Below are positions 19,866-30,282 of a stretch of 64,000 nt of DNA, piece after piece; the first letter of the stretch is position 1, and each line of letters opens with the position of its first letter. The notes under the pieces are model-generated. The model worked only from the letters and a program-made list of their open reading frames with translations. It made no database searches and was not told the origin of the DNA. The position numbers and the translations under genes were made by a program. The DNA comes from CAVVDY01 sp963819645 (GTDB taxonomy: Bacteria; Acidobacteriota; Terriglobia; Terriglobales; Acidobacteriaceae): assembly GCA_963819645.1 (NCBI GenBank), contig CAWFWZ010000018.1:1-64000 (forward strand), in the 5' to 3' direction.

Positions 19866-19920
19866 TATCGGCGGTCGTGCCCTGACGCGAATCGTGGGAA
19901 CTGCGCGTTCATCGGCGCAA

Positions 19921-21345
19921 TCAGCTACGCGGCAGATGTACCGAAAACACCGAGCCCGACCCTACCTGGCTCACCACTGAGAGTGTTCCACCGTGCGCTT
20001 CCACAAGCACCTTGCAGATCGCCAAGCCCATTCCAGTGCCAGGGGACACGAGACGCTGTTCGCGGCCACGATAGAACTTTTCAAAGATGAGCGACTGCTC
20101 TACTTGGTCGATACCGCTTCCGTGATCGGAGACGCTTAGAACGACCTCCTTCCGATCGTGCTCCGCTGAGACCTGAATTTCGCTGCCTTTGGGGGAGTAC
20201 TTGGCCGCATTTTCCAGCAGGTGAACCATCACCTCGCGCATACGGTCGAAATCAAACGAAATTTGCGGAGTGTCGGCCGGAACCTTAACCCCGACAACAT
20301 GGTCGGCCAGCATGTTCCGTGCGCTTTCAAGCGCCGACTCAATCAATTCTTGCGGTGGATGTAGCCGGCGGTCCAGTTGAACCATGTTGGAGTCGAGCTG
20401 CGCCATCTCCGCCGCCTCTCCTACCAGGCGGTTGAGGCGATCGGTCTCCTCGTCGATGACGGAAAGCAACTCGCGCTGTTGCGCCGGATCGAGCACGTTC
20501 TCCTCCATCAGGGCAGTTACGCTGGCCTTGATGCTGGTGAGTGGCGTGCGGAATTCGTGGGTCACCGAGTCGAGCAGCGCCGAACGAAGCTTCTCGTTTT
20601 CCTGCATGGCTCGCGACTCCGCCAGCTCCTCAATCGCGCGGGTACGCTCGGCGGCAATGCCGACAAGGCTGCCGATGGCCTCCAGGGTTTCGCGCGAAAG
20701 CTTCACTCCCACGATGGCCAGCGCGCCCATCACTCTCGCTCCCAGGCGCAGCGGAACATAAGAGGCAGATTCCGACTCGCTGATCTCGCCGCGCGCCTTG
20801 GCCCTGAGCAGCAGATCGGAATCGAACGTCAGGTCTGGCCGCGAAGGATAAACGGTTTCACGACCGCTGACGGTCAGGGCGGCCCCGCTTGCGCCGAAGG
20901 TTTGGGTCAGGTTATCTGGAATGCGATTGTAGAGCTGGGCCGTATTGTCAAAGGTCAGCAACTGCTGGCTGAAGGCGTACAGCCTTTCGACCTCACTGCG
21001 GCGCGCCTGCGCCAGTGCCGCCTGTCGCCGCGCGCGTTCGGCCAGATTGCTGGCAACTACCGCGGTGATGAGAAATGTCAGCAGCGCGATCCAGTTCTGC
21101 GGGTCGGCAATGGTGAAAGTCCTGACAGGAGGAAGGAAGAAGAAATTGAACAGCACCGTGGCTGCGAAGGCGGTGACCAGTGCAATCCGAAATCCCCAGA
21201 ACGCCGACGTCAGCAAAACCACCACCAGGAAGCTGAGCGCCACCGTCGTCGGGTTTACGTGAAACCAGCGGCTGTAGACGACAGTAACTACCGCCAGCAC
21301 CACAGCCACGGCAAGGCCACGAGTAACTGCCACTTTCACAGTCAT
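19921..21345 (-). CDS. KdpD-type sensor histidine kinase, membrane and kinase part
   Basis: The 474-residue protein begins with a DUF4118 four-helix membrane region (residues about 8-100), then a GAF-like domain (about 120-230), HisKA with the phospho-acceptor His in VTHEFRTPLTSIKASV, and a HATPase with HLLENAAKYSPKGSE, SDHGSGI and GTGMGLAICK. This equals the C-terminal half of E. coli KdpD without the N-terminal KdpD and USP domains. Those are encoded by the divergent gene at 21405. Together with the regulator at 22526 it should control kdpFABC in response to potassium or turgor. Confidence 0.9.
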   Translation of the reverse strand: MTVKVAVTRGLAVAVVLAVVTVVYSRWFHVNPTTVALSFLVVVLLTSAFWGFRIALVTAFAATVLFNFFFLPPVRTFTIADPQNWIALLTFLITAVVASNLAERARRQAALAQARRSEVERLYAFSQQLLTFDNTAQLYNRIPDNLTQTFGASGAALTVSGRETVYPSRPDLTFDSDLLLRAKARGEISESESASYVPLRLGARVMGALAIVGVKLSRETLEAIGSLVGIAAERTRAIEELAESRAMQENEKLRSALLDSVTHEFRTPLTSIKASVTALMEENVLDPAQQRELLSVIDEETDRLNRLVGEAAEMAQLDSNMVQLDRRLHPPQELIESALESARNMLADHVVGVKVPADTPQISFDFDRMREVMVHLLENAAKYSPKGSEIQVSAEHDRKEVVLSVSDHGSGIDQVEQSLIFEKFYRGREQRLVSPGTGMGLAICKVLVEAHGGTLSVVSQVGSGSVFSVHLPRS

Positions 21346-21404
21346 TTCAGGACGGCATTCTACTCTTTACGTGAAACTTATTTCTAACTGCTTACAATGG
21401 CCTC

Positions 21405-22526
21405 ATGACTCGTAGCCCCGAAGAATGGCTTGAGGAGGTCGCGCCCGCGAAGACGCAGGGCATTTTCAAGCTGTTTCTGGGCTATGCTCCCGGCGTGGGC
21501 AAGACCTACTCGATGCTTAGCGAAGGAATCCGGCGCAGCAGTCGCGGCGAAGATGTTGTCATTGGAATCATCGAGACGCACGGACGCAAAGCCGTCGTCG
21601 AGCTGGCGTCGAAGCTGGAGACCGTCCCTCGTCGCATCATGGAGTACAAGGGAACCCAGTTCCATGAGATGGACCTGGAAGCCATTCTCCAGCGACATCC
21701 GCGAGTGGTATTGGTAGACGAGTTGGCGCACACCAATATCGATGGCAGCGTTCACCTCAAGCGTTATGAAGACGTAATGGATCTGCTGGCCGCCAATATC
21801 GATGTGCTCTCTACTATGAACGTGCAGCACATCGAGAGCCTGGGGCCATCGGTGGCGCAGATCAGCGGCGTGCAGGTGCGTGAAACCGTCCCCGACTGGG
21901 TGATGCAGCGGGTGGATGAAATCGTGCTGGCCGACGTTACGCCACAAGCTTTGCAGAGCCGCATGAACCGCGGCGATATTTATCCGGTAGAACGCGCCGA
22001 GCGATCGCTGGCGCATTTCTTCAAGCCGGGCAATCTAATCGCACTGCGCGAACTGGCGTTGCGCCAGGTGACCCAGGTGGTGGACAGAAGCCTCGACGCA
22101 TACCTTGCGAAAGAGCACGCGGACACGACGCCGGACGTGCGCGAACGCATTGCTGTCTGCATCAGCTCGAATCCGGCGGCGCAGTATCTCATTGCCCGCG
22201 CATCGCGCATGGCGCAGGCTATCAAGGGCGACCTCTTCGTGGTGTACGTCGATATGGGACAGGACTCCACGCCGCAACATCAGCGCACGCTGGCGGAGAA
22301 CGTTCGCTTTGCGCAGAATCTGGGCGCAACCGTGGTGCGTCTGAAAGGCAAAAGCGTGGCGGAGGAGGTGGCCAAAATGGTGCGCGAGAAGCGAATCACA
22401 CAAGTCATTTTCGGCCGCTCGGCCCAGACCGGATGGAAGAAATATCTCTATATGAACGCCATCCAGCGCTTCCTTCGCGATGCGCCGCCGGTGGATGTAC
22501 ACATCGTGACCCAGGAGGTGCGGTGA
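21405..22526 (+). CDS. kdpD: Stand-alone KdpD sensor domain with UspA-like domain
   Basis: The 373-residue soluble protein corresponds to the N-terminal half of KdpD. It has a Walker A in LGYAPGVGKTYSM, a Walker B-like VVLVDELAHTN, the block TMNVQHIESLGPSV and the signature RETVPDWVMQRVDEIVLADV. A universal-stress-protein-like domain follows from about residue 245 (IAVCISSNPAAQYLIARASR). It lacks membrane and kinase domains, which are encoded by the divergent gene at 19921-21345; only 59 bases separate the starts. The ATGA overlap with the regulator gene shows translational coupling. Confidence 0.88.
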   Translation: MTRSPEEWLEEVAPAKTQGIFKLFLGYAPGVGKTYSMLSEGIRRSSRGEDVVIGIIETHGRKAVVELASKLETVPRRIMEYKGTQFHEMDLEAILQRHPRVVLVDELAHTNIDGSVHLKRYEDVMDLLAANIDVLSTMNVQHIESLGPSVAQISGVQVRETVPDWVMQRVDEIVLADVTPQALQSRMNRGDIYPVERAERSLAHFFKPGNLIALRELALRQVTQVVDRSLDAYLAKEHADTTPDVRERIAVCISSNPAAQYLIARASRMAQAIKGDLFVVYVDMGQDSTPQHQRTLAENVRFAQNLGATVVRLKGKSVAEEVAKMVREKRITQVIFGRSAQTGWKKYLYMNAIQRFLRDAPPVDVHIVTQEVR

Positions 22527-23269
22527 TGGACCACGCTCACATCCTTGTGGTTGATGATGAGCCGCAGATTACCCGCGTGCTGCGCACTACGCTGACCGCG
22601 AAGGGATATGAGATTCGTGTCGCCAATGATGGCGAGATGGCGCTGGAGATCATGAAGGACTGGTCGCCGAACCTGGTGATCACCGACCTGATGATGCCGA
22701 ACATGGACGGAGTGCAGTTGTGCAAGCGCATCCGGGCGATGTCGGAGATCCCGATCATTGTTCTCTCGGTCCGAGGTGAGGAGCGCAACAAGATACAGGC
22801 GCTCGATGCCGGCGCAGATGATTACATTACCAAACCGTTTAGCAGCGGCGAACTTCAGGCGCGGGTGCGAGCAGCGTTGCGCCGCTCGCCGCAGTCTCGG
22901 CAGGTACCGACACGCGAGTTTCTCGACAGAGGTGACTTCCATATTGATTTTGCAAGCAGGCAAGTCAAAGTGCGCAACAACGACGTCAAGCTCACGCCGA
23001 AAGAGTTCGATTTGCTGAGCTACCTGGCGGAGCACCCTAATCGCGTGATCACCCACCGCACCATTTTGGCTGCTATATGGGGCGAGATGAGCACAGAACA
23101 ACCCGAGTACCTGCGCGTTTTTGTCGGCCAACTGCGCAAGAAAATCGAGAAGAATCCTGCCGATCCCAAGTACCTCCTGACCGAGCGCTGGGTTGGATAT
23201 CGCTTTGAGCCGGAGTCCCCGGAACGCGCCGATTTTGCCAGTTCTGGGGTGGTTGAGCCCCGCGACTAG
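22526..23269 (+). CDS. kdpE: KdpE-like OmpR-family response regulator
   Basis: The receiver domain (residues 1-120) has the acidic pair in VVDDEPQI, the phosphorylated Asp in NLVITDLMMPNMDG, and the conserved Lys in DDYITKPFSSGEL. The winged-helix DNA-binding domain follows: LTPKEFDLLSYLAEHPNRVI, QPEYLRVFVGQLRKKIE and LLTERWVGYRF. This is the typical KdpE layout with a C-terminal extension of about 17 residues. It is the expected partner of the split KdpD and the activator of kdpFABC downstream. Confidence 0.9.
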   Translation: MDHAHILVVDDEPQITRVLRTTLTAKGYEIRVANDGEMALEIMKDWSPNLVITDLMMPNMDGVQLCKRIRAMSEIPIIVLSVRGEERNKIQALDAGADDYITKPFSSGELQARVRAALRRSPQSRQVPTREFLDRGDFHIDFASRQVKVRNNDVKLTPKEFDLLSYLAEHPNRVITHRTILAAIWGEMSTEQPEYLRVFVGQLRKKIEKNPADPKYLLTERWVGYRFEPESPERADFASSGVVEPRD

Positions 23270-23384
23270 TTTTACGAACTTCTTATTTTCCCTTTAGCCC
23301 CCCATTACGCCTGCCGCAGTCCAATAGAACCAGCGCAGAGAAAAAACCTTCCGGTTTCGAACTGCGCTGCCGAAAGCAGGGTGT

Positions 23385-23651
23385 ATGCCGTTGATCGTCT
23401 TCGTGGGAATCTCAAGTCTGGGCGCACTCTTTCTGATGGTGTTCTTCGCCAAGCTTTGGCGTGAGGAGCGCCACCAAGGACACGGTGTTGCGGTGCGGTG
23501 GGCACGCCCGGCGGATCGCAGGGTTTTCCAAACAGCTCCGGAGCGAAACCAGCCCAGCGGTGTGGTGGTCCTGCGGCGAACGATCGAGTGCGGCGAACCG
23601 GAGCGGCCCACCGACGTGCCCGGAAAGCAAACAAAAGCCCGAGTGAGTTAA
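23385..23651 (+). CDS. Small membrane protein (unknown), kdp locus
   Basis: The 88-residue ORF starts at ATG 23385 with an N-terminal transmembrane helix (PLIVFVGISSLGALFLMVFF) and a basic, Arg-rich C-terminal tail. The stop lies two bases before the next ORF, giving operon-like spacing. No family is recognised. The tail has biased composition, so a frame problem in the second half cannot be excluded. Confidence 0.45.
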   Translation: MPLIVFVGISSLGALFLMVFFAKLWREERHQGHGVAVRWARPADRRVFQTAPERNQPSGVVVLRRTIECGEPERPTDVPGKQTKARVS

Positions 23652-23653
23652 AC

Positions 23654-23905
23654 ATGGCGATGAATTTGGAACAGGTCGAAGGTTTTGCAGAGTTGTTTCA
23701 CCACTATTACAACGCGCTGGCGCCTGACTTCGGGTGTGCCGAGGCTCAAGACCTCGACTGGGAGCGATTGCCGGCGAATGAACGCCAGCGCTTCGTGGCA
23801 GCCACCCGCCTTGCACTTCACGAGAGCGAGAGCTGCTTCGACTCGCAAGCGCGGCGAAGCTCTCGGAGGCAGTCCGGCACGGAAGGCCGCGAGTGCGGCT
23901 GTTAG
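23654..23905 (+). CDS. Small hypothetical protein, kdp locus
   Basis: The 83-residue ORF starts at ATG 23654. Its first 60 residues look like a real helical protein (LEQVEGFAELFHHYYNALAP, ANERQRFVAATRLALHESE), while the last 20 are Ser/Arg/Gly-rich and may lie beyond an unseen frame break. It is followed three bases later by another small membrane ORF. No family is recognised. Confidence 0.4.
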   Translation: MAMNLEQVEGFAELFHHYYNALAPDFGCAEAQDLDWERLPANERQRFVAATRLALHESESCFDSQARRSSRRQSGTEGRECGC

Positions 23906-23908
23906 GCA

Positions 23909-24061
23909 ATGCTTCTACACCTCAACGGGTTTAACAGGATCGCGGAAAGCAAGCTGTGGCCGGGTATGAAGGGGTTCTGGCTTACGGCAATCGTCGTTGT
24001 GGCGGTCGCGCTCTACTTCACGGTTGTGGGATGGTTGGACGGCCGCCAGCCCAAACGGTAG
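23909..24061 (+). CDS. Small single-pass membrane protein (50 residues)
   Basis: The ORF runs ATG 23909 to TAG 24061. After an amphipathic start (NGFNRIAESKLWPG) comes one strong transmembrane helix (FWLTAIVVVAVALYFTVVGW) and a short basic tail. It is the third of three closely spaced small ORFs between the regulator and the porin. A role as a small membrane subunit or regulator is possible but unproven. Confidence 0.45.
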   Translation: MLLHLNGFNRIAESKLWPGMKGFWLTAIVVVAVALYFTVVGWLDGRQPKR

Positions 24062-24195
24062 GTAAAGCGGAGACTTATAGAGTTTTTATGGATGCTTTAG
24101 AAGGTCTTTACGGCAGCTGATATCGAATTAAGACAGCAGAGATGGGAAGAAGGACTCTCCGGCCAAGGCCATCGCAGGCCGAAGCTCAGCAGAAT

Positions 24196-25407
24196 ATGTG
24201 GATCGATAAATTGAAGTTGTATTGCGGTTTGGCAGCAGGGTTAGTAATAGGTTGCGCTTGCTACGGGCAGGATGCACCGGCGGACAAGCCTGCTGAGCAG
24301 AAACCGGAACAGCCGTCCAGCACCGCACCCGCGCCCAGCGCCCTTCCGGTTCCGGCGATGGTAGGAGCGCTGCAATTCCCCTCGCGCGTTGCCTTTGAAG
24401 CAGGGCCCCTGGGCAAATGGAACCTGAATGGTGTTGCCAGCGCTACGGCCCTGTTCCAGAACAGTCCTGTGCCGGGCAATAACACCGATCAGTTCGCCAT
24501 CAACAGCGGACAGCTCATCCTGCAGAAAGCGGATGGTTGGTGGCAGATCTATGTGCAGGCAGGCGCCTACAACATTGTTTCTTTGGGAACGCCATACGTC
24601 TCGACTCAAACCGCGATTGATAACTTGTTCGGTCCCGTCCCGGTGGCTTATTTGAAACTCGCGCCGGCAAAGAATACTTCGCTATTGATTGGCAAGCTGC
24701 CGACACTGCTTGGTGACGAGTACACCTTCGATTTCGAAAATCCGAATATCGAACGCGGTTTGCTATGGAACCAAACCGCAGCAGTAACTCGCGGGGTTCA
24801 ACTCAATCAGACATTTGGAAAGTTCACCGCCTCATTCAGTTGGAACGACGGCTATTATTCCGGCCGCTATTCGGCCCTGGACGGCTCACTCACTTACACG
24901 AATGGTCCACATAGCGTGACGTTCATCGCCGGCGGCAACCTGAGCACGACGAGTTGGACGACCCTGGCGACTCCCATCCAGAACAGCGGAAGGCTCTTCG
25001 ACCTGATCTACACCTACACCAAGGGCAATTGGATGGTGCAGCCATACGTGCAGCAGAACAGCGTGCCGGCCAATCCGGCGCTGGGAGCGCTGCACGGCGC
25101 ATCAGCCTGGGGTGGCGCGGTCCTGGTCAATCGCAACCTGGGGCATGGCATCGCGCTGGCGGGAAGATGGGAATACATCTCGAGCAACGGAAGCTCCGGG
25201 CAACAGTCCGCGAATCTTTTGTACGGGCCGGGTAGTGCGGCCTGGTCCTTTACCGTGACCCCCACATTTCAGTACAAGTATTTCTTCACTCGCGGAGATG
25301 TTTCCTACGTTCGCGCTCTCGACTACACGCTGGGGAGCGCTTTCGGTCCCCAGGGTACGGAACAGGGGCAGACTCGCGGGTTGATTGAGGTTGGTTTCCT
25401 GTTTTGA
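24196..25407 (+). CDS. Outer-membrane beta-barrel porin (OmpL-like)
   Basis: The product has about 403 residues. The ATG at 24196 gives a signal peptide (LKLYCGLAAGLVIGCACYGQ), then a Pro/Ala/Glu-rich linker and a long series of amphipathic strands rich in Tyr, Trp and Gly. These include WNDGYYSGRYSALDGSLTY and a terminal strand ending in VGFLF, the C-terminal Phe signal for barrel assembly. This fits beta-barrel porins of the OmpL-like/BBP2 group. An in-frame ATG at 24142 would add 18 non-signal residues. Its position before kdpFABC suggests that it supplies ions to the Kdp pump; this is inference. Confidence 0.75.
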   Translation: MWIDKLKLYCGLAAGLVIGCACYGQDAPADKPAEQKPEQPSSTAPAPSALPVPAMVGALQFPSRVAFEAGPLGKWNLNGVASATALFQNSPVPGNNTDQFAINSGQLILQKADGWWQIYVQAGAYNIVSLGTPYVSTQTAIDNLFGPVPVAYLKLAPAKNTSLLIGKLPTLLGDEYTFDFENPNIERGLLWNQTAAVTRGVQLNQTFGKFTASFSWNDGYYSGRYSALDGSLTYTNGPHSVTFIAGGNLSTTSWTTLATPIQNSGRLFDLIYTYTKGNWMVQPYVQQNSVPANPALGALHGASAWGGAVLVNRNLGHGIALAGRWEYISSNGSSGQQSANLLYGPGSAAWSFTVTPTFQYKYFFTRGDVSYVRALDYTLGSAFGPQGTEQGQTRGLIEVGFLF

Positions 25408-25446
25408 AACTGTCGATGCTAGAGACGAGCTGAACGGAGAAGACAC

Positions 25447-25533
25447 ATGCAAGACGCGATTTTTGTCGCAGTGACAATTGGATTTTTCGCGCTGTCACTG
25501 GCTTACGTGACCTTCTGTGAGCGCGTGAGCTAA
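25447..25533 (+). CDS. 28-residue membrane peptide preceding kdpF
   Basis: ATG 25447 to TAA 25533 encodes one transmembrane helix (FVAVTIGFFALSLAYVTF) ending in CERVS. Tiny proteins with an FFALSLAYV core and a Cys-Asp/Glu-Arg end are familiar upstream of kdpF in several bacteria. An AACGGAGAAG ribosome site lies about 8 bases upstream. Its role is unknown; it may stabilise the Kdp complex as KdpF does. Confidence 0.6.
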   Translation: MQDAIFVAVTIGFFALSLAYVTFCERVS

Positions 25534-25542
25534 GGGGAGAGT

Positions 25543-25632
25543 ATGCACACGGAATCAATCATCATGCTCGCAGTCTGCACGTTGACCATGATTTACCTGC
25601 TTTACGCGCTCTTACGACCGGAGAAGTTTTGA
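25543..25632 (+). CDS. kdpF: KdpF, small subunit of the K+-transporting ATPase
   Basis: The 29-residue single-helix protein ends in YLLYALLRPEKF, the hallmark KdpF C-terminus. It lies 9 bases after the preceding peptide (GGGGAG ribosome site) and one base before kdpA. KdpF stabilises the KdpABC complex in the inner membrane. Confidence 0.92.
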   Translation: MHTESIIMLAVCTLTMIYLLYALLRPEKF

Positions 25633-25633
25633 G

Positions 25634-27430
<1,797 letters not shown>

Positions 27431-27437
27431 GGTAGCA

Positions 27438-29459
27438 ATGGCAAGAAGCAACGCAATCTGGGAATGGAAGATCGTACGGCGCGCCGCGCTCGATGCGCTA
27501 CTGAAGCTGAACCCGCGCAAGATGATGGGCAATCCCGTCATGTTTGTGGTCGAGATCGGCAGCGTCATCACCACGATGCTGTTGTTCAAGCGAGGAACAG
27601 CGTTTTCGTTCAACCTGCAGATCACGCTCTGGCTGTGGTTCACGGTGCTGTTCGCCAACTTCGCAGAGGCCATGGCGGAAGGCCGCGGCAAGGCACAGGC
27701 TGAAACGCTACGCAAAGCGCGCTCCGAGACCGTCGCGAATCGTGTCACGCCTACCGGCATTGAGCAGGTGAGCAGTGCCAAGCTGCGCGCCGGAGATATC
27801 GTTGCTCGTCTCGGCCGGGGAACACATCCCGTCCGACGGCACGATTCTCGAAGGCGTCGCGTCGGTGGATGAGTCGGCAATCACCGGCGAGTCTGCTCCG
27901 GTGATTCGCGAAGCCGGAGGCGATCGCTCGGCTGTGACCGGAGGTACGCGCGTGCTCTCCGATCACTTGCGCATCGAGATTACGTCGAACCCGGGCGAGA
28001 CCTTTCTCGACCGCATGATCGCGCTGGTGGAAGGCGCCGAGCGCCAGAAGACGCCTAACGAAATCGCGCTGAACATTCTGCTCGCGGGGTTGACCATCAT
28101 CTTCCTTCTGGCTGTCGTCACACTGCAGCCGTTCGCGATTTACTCAGGCTCGCCGCAAACCGTGTTCGTCTGGTATCGCTGCTGGTATGCCTCATCCCGA
28201 CGACGATTGGCGGCCTGCTTTCTGCCATCGGTATCGCGGGCATGGATCGCCTGGTGCAGCACAATGTGCTTGCCATGTCAGGCCGCGCCGTCGAAGCCGC
28301 CGGCGACGTGAATACTCTGCTGCTCGACAAGACGGGAACCATTACCTTTGGCAACCGTCAGGCGGCGCGGTTCATTCCCGCTCCCGGCGTTACCGATGCA
28401 GAGCTGGCGGACGCGGCGCAGTTGTCGTCGCTGGCTGACGAAACGCCGGAGGGCCGCTCCATCGTGGTGCTGGCGAAGGAACAGTACGGACTGCGCGGGC
28501 GGGAACTGGCTTCGCACGAAGCTGAGTTTGTGCCTTTCACGGCACAGACCCGCATGTCGGGCGTGAACCTGAATGGATTTCAGATCCGCAAAGGCGCTGC
28601 CGACTCCGTTAAGGCCTATCTGGCGCAGGAAGGCCACACCTTTCCCGCAGCCGTTGAAGCGGCCGTCGAGCAGATTGCGCGCTCCGGCGGCACGCCCTTG
28701 GTAGTTGCCGAGAAGAGCCGCGGCGCGATGGGCGTCATCGAGCTGAAGGACGTAGTGAAGGGCGGTATGCGCGAACGCTTCGATCAGCTGCGCGCCATGG
28801 GCATTCGCACGGTGATGATCACTGGCGACAATCCCCTGACGGCAGCGGCCATCGCTCGCGAGGCCGGAGTTGACGACTTCCTCGCGCAGGCGACGCCCAA
28901 AGACAAAATGGACCTGATCAAGCGCGAGCAGTCGGCGGGGAAGCTCGTCGCGATGACAGGTGATGGCACCAACGACGCTCCCGCGCTGGCACAAGCCGAT
29001 GTCGGCGTCGCGATGAATACCGGCACGCAGGCTGCGAAAGAAGCGGGGAACATGGTGGATCTCGACTCCAACCCTACAAAGCTGATTGAAGTGGTGGAGA
29101 TCGGCAAGCAGCTTCTGATGACGCGCGGATCGCTGACCACGTTCTCCATCGCCAACGATGTCGCGAAGTACTTCGCCATCATTCCCGCCATGTTCGCGGG
29201 AACCTTCCCGGTGCTGAACGCGCTCAACATCATGCACTTGAAGACGCCGCAGTCGGCAGTATTGTCGGCGGTGATCTTCAATGCGGTCATCATCATTGCG
29301 CTGATCCCGCTGGCGCTGCGCGGGGTGAAGTATCGCGCCATGGGAGCCGCTTCGCTGTTGCGCCGCAATCTCCTCATCTATGGCTTCGGCGGAATTGTGA
29401 TTCCCTTCATCGGTATCAAGGCGATCGACCTGCTCATAACCAGAGTAGGGTTGGCATAG
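27438..29459 (+). CDS. kdpB: Potassium-transporting ATPase, ATP-binding subunit B
   Basis: This P-type ATPase energises K+ uptake. The ATG at 27438 opens a typical N-terminus (PRKMMGNPVMFVVEIGSV), then SVDESAITGESAPVIRE in the actuator domain, LLDKTGTITFGNRQA with the phosphorylated Asp, and MTGDGTNDAPALAQADVG. The KTPNEIALNILL and VLAMSGRAVEAAGDVN segments are characteristic. Two frame breaks occur. Near 27804 GTTGCTCG is repaired to GTTGCGCTCG. Near 28168 TTCGTCTGG most simply lacks a single C (TTCGTCCTGG). About 675 residues after repair, normal for the family. Confidence 0.95.
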
Positions 29460-29466
29460 AGTTAAC

Positions 29467-30036
29467 ATGAAAAAGAATCTTTTTATTGCTGTATTGATGA
29501 CCATAGTAACCACCGTGCTGCTGGGGATCATCTATCCTCTTGTCGTGACCGGTCTGGCACAACTGATCTTTCCCAGCAAGGCCAACGGACAGCTCATCGC
29601 GCGCGATGGCAAGATTATCGGCTCGCGCATCATCGGGCAGGCATTCACCAGCCCGGGCTACTTCCATTCGCGTCCGTCAGCAGCAGGCTCGGGCTACGAT
29701 GCCGCTAATTCGGGGGGAACGAATCTGGGCCCCACCAACAAAGTTCTGATCACCCGTGTCGAACAGGATGCGGCGGCATTGCACGCGGAGAACCCGAATG
29801 TGCCTGTGCCGGTCGACCTGGTCACCACGTCCGCTTCCGGTCTCGACCCGGACATCTCGATCGCTGCTGCGGAATTTCAGGTGCCACGTATCGCCCGTGA
29901 GCGCAACCTGTCGGTCGATCAAGTTCGACAGCTCATCGCGGCGCATACGCAAGGACGTCAGCTTGGCTTCCTGGGTGAGCCGCGGGTGAATGTGCTGGAG
30001 CTGAACCTCGCGCTGGATCAGCACGCGAGCCGGTGA
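29467..30036 (+). CDS. kdpC: Potassium-transporting ATPase subunit C
   Basis: The 189-residue protein has one N-terminal membrane helix (LFIAVLMTIVTTVLLGIIYP) followed by the periplasmic domain blocks GSRIIGQAFTSPGYFHSRPS, DLVTTSASGLDPDISIAAA and VDQVRQLIAAHTQGRQLGFL, all diagnostic for KdpC. It lies 7 bases after kdpB. It is the last gene of the kdp operon; about 250 bases without a gene follow. Confidence 0.95.
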   Translation: MKKNLFIAVLMTIVTTVLLGIIYPLVVTGLAQLIFPSKANGQLIARDGKIIGSRIIGQAFTSPGYFHSRPSAAGSGYDAANSGGTNLGPTNKVLITRVEQDAAALHAENPNVPVPVDLVTTSASGLDPDISIAAAEFQVPRIARERNLSVDQVRQLIAAHTQGRQLGFLGEPRVNVLELNLALDQHASR

Positions 30037-30282
30037 ACTCTCTATAGCGTTCAGCCCTGACCCTAAAGTGGTGGATGTCCACAATAACCGTCGCTGCGGC
30101 CTCTTTGTGCTTGTCCCCCTCGAACTTTAGCGCTATATTTTGACGATTATTTGTGCGCCACAGAAAGCCGTTTTCGACGCGTGAGCCCGTCGAAAGCTGC
30201 CTTGATGGCTGGAGGCATTGACCAGCTTCCAGTCCAGCCCACCCTCCTGTGGAGCCAACAATCGGATACCGGGGGCAGAACA

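Noticed and set aside
20377..21387. Long plus-strand ORF opposite the histidine kinase
   Set aside because: It mirrors a well-supported kinase gene and its composition (His/Arg/Gln-rich) is typical of an antisense shadow.
28160..28172. GC-unit loss as the cause of the second kdpB break
   Set aside because: Restoring GC units would add a residue in a conserved membrane helix; a single lost C (GTCCTGG to GTCTGG) keeps the family length, so this site is counted separately.
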